Shown: one piece after another, positions 5,865 to 6,418 of the stretch | Layout: each line of letters starts with the position of its first letter | How positions within the stretch are numbered: the stretch's first letter is position 1 | DNA from: Gammaproteobacteria bacterium | Lineage (GTDB): Bacteria; Pseudomonadota; Gammaproteobacteria; QOAV01 | Assembly: GCA_027067235.1 (NCBI GenBank) | Contig: JALXFQ010000168.1 | Location: 1-6,418, forward strand | Length of the DNA: 6,418 nt | Direction: 5' to 3' | Position numbers and translations under genes: made by a program | The notes under the pieces: model-generated | Databases searched by the model: none | Told to the model about the DNA's origin: nothing | What the model saw: the letters and a program-made list of their open reading frames with translations, nothing else

Positions 5865-6304
5865 TGCGATTTCGCGACGAAACGCGCAACCGGGATGCGG
5901 AGGTCAATCTGACGCCGCTGATCGACGTGGTGTTTCTGTTGCTGATTTTTTTCATGGTGACCACCACTTTCCGGCAGGAAACCAAGTTGCAGATCGAATT
6001 GCCGGAGTCTTCCTCCGAACAATCCCTGAGCCAGACCGACAATACACTGCAGGTGGAAATCAACGCCGACGGCAAGTTTGCCCTGAAAGGCCCGGGCGAG
6101 AAAAAATCCCGCTCGCTGGTGAGCGACGACGAAGATACCCTGCAGCGCGCCATCAGCAAGCTGGTGCAGGGGCGCAAAGATGTGGATGTGGTGCTGATGG
6201 CGGATCGCATGACGCCGTACCAGGCGGTGGCGCGCGCCATGGACGTCTGCCGCCAGCTGGGGCTGGTGAATTTCAATCTGGCCACAGCGCAGCGCCGGCA
6301 ATGA
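5864..6304 (+). CDS. exbD: ExbD/TolR-family biopolymer transport protein
   Basis: A 146-residue partner of the ExbB protein. A short cytoplasmic N-terminus leads into one transmembrane helix (about 18-36). Its conserved motif NLTPLIDVVFLLLIFFMV includes Asp21, equivalent to the essential proton-carrying Asp25 of E. coli ExbD. Residues 37-146 form the periplasmic domain, which carries the usual late ADRMTPYQAVARAMDVCRQLG segment. A charged, Ser/Glu-rich linker (about 48-57) follows the helix. The start is set by the TGATG overlap with exbB, and the stop overlaps the msbA ATG as ATGA, so the three genes are translationally coupled. The domain layout is complete and no key residue is missing. 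TolR is an alternative family name. Confidence 0.93.
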   Translation: MRFRDETRNRDAEVNLTPLIDVVFLLLIFFMVTTTFRQETKLQIELPESSSEQSLSQTDNTLQVEINADGKFALKGPGEKKSRSLVSDDEDTLQRAISKLVQGRKDVDVVLMADRMTPYQAVARAMDVCRQLGLVNFNLATAQRRQ

Positions 6305-6418
6305 GCAAGCTGCACAAACCTGGTGCGCCCCTCAACGGGTTTCAGCTCTACCGTCGATTATTGCGCTACGCCCGGCCCTACAGCCGGGCTTTTTTTATTG
6401 CCATTGCCGGCGCTGCGC
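6301..6418 (+). CDS. msbA: Lipid A export ABC transporter MsbA, N-terminal fragment (3' end outside window)
   Basis: Only the first 39 codons are present. After a polar lead of about 15 residues comes LYRRLLRYARPYSRAFF, which resembles the elbow helix and entry to the first transmembrane segment of MsbA-type exporters (compare the usual 'RLLxYxxPYW' pattern), then the start of a hydrophobic helix (IAIAGAA). MsbA flips lipid A core across the inner membrane. The ABC ATPase domain lies outside the window, so the assignment rests on this short motif plus the known exbB-exbD-msbA-lpxK type neighbourhood in some gammaproteobacteria. Another ABC exporter with the same fold cannot be excluded. Its ATG overlaps the exbD stop. 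A strong terminator-like hairpin lies about 70-95 nt into the gene. Confidence 0.75.
   Translation, partial: MSKLHKPGAPLNGFQLYRRLLRYARPYSRAFFIAIAGAA
6370..6396 (+). terminator. Intrinsic-terminator-like hairpin inside the 5' end of msbA
   Basis: GCCCGGC (6370-6376) pairs perfectly with GCCGGGC (6383-6389) around a 6-nt loop, followed at once by seven Ts (6390-6396). The structure is a direct observation and meets the usual form of a Rho-independent terminator. It lies within the msbA reading frame (codons for ARPYSRAFF), so ribosomes translating msbA would normally mask it. It may act as a translation-dependent attenuator, or be a by-product of GC-rich Ala-Arg-Pro and Phe-Phe codons. Confidence 0.45.

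Noticed and set aside
5310..6315. Several - strand open frames of 157-179 codons opposite exbB and exbD
   Set aside because: They are antisense to complete, motif-bearing genes, with His/Gln/Arg-rich, shadow-like composition.

Overview
The window looks like a chromosomal housekeeping segment from a gammaproteobacterium. The evidence is protein family content and gene order: RluC, a HAD phosphatase, SppA, DUF2062, ComEC, ExbB, ExbD and MsbA, at moderately high GC judged by eye. Two blocks resemble neighbourhoods I recall from Pseudomonas and relatives (rluC-HAD-sppA, and DUF2062/comEC-exbB-exbD beside lipid A genes). The order within the class cannot be fixed from this sequence alone. No mobile element, CRISPR array, tRNA or rRNA was seen.

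Block 1 (1-2199, + strand) is a tightly packed co-directional run: the C-terminal end of the 23S rRNA pseudouridine synthase rluC, a HAD-IA phosphatase, a small stand-alone Rieske [2Fe-2S] protein, and an SppA-type membrane serine protease. Each stop codon overlaps the next start (4, 13 and 1 nt), so this is very probably one translationally coupled operon. It ends in a cluster of terminator-like hairpins at 2186-2321. One of these lies inside the 3' end of the convergent DUF2062 gene.

Block 2 (2270-2833, - strand) is a single DUF2062 membrane protein with an extremely basic C-terminal tail. It is divergent from block 3, with a short AT-rich interval between them (about 2834-2885) that probably holds both promoters.

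Block 3 (2886-6418, + strand) is comEC (DNA uptake channel with a metallo-beta-lactamase domain), exbB and exbD (proton-driven energy transducer), and the first 39 codons of msbA (lipid A flippase). The exbB/exbD and exbD/msbA junctions overlap by 1 and 4 nt, so the transducer pair is coupled to the lipid A exporter. No tonB is present in the window.

Most of this is conserved, ordinary gene content, and I do not see a new defence or mobile system. The most interesting unexplained signal is a textbook-like intrinsic terminator (7-bp GC stem plus seven Ts) inside the start of msbA. Next are the sppA-side terminators embedded in the opposing gene, and the orphan Rieske protein.
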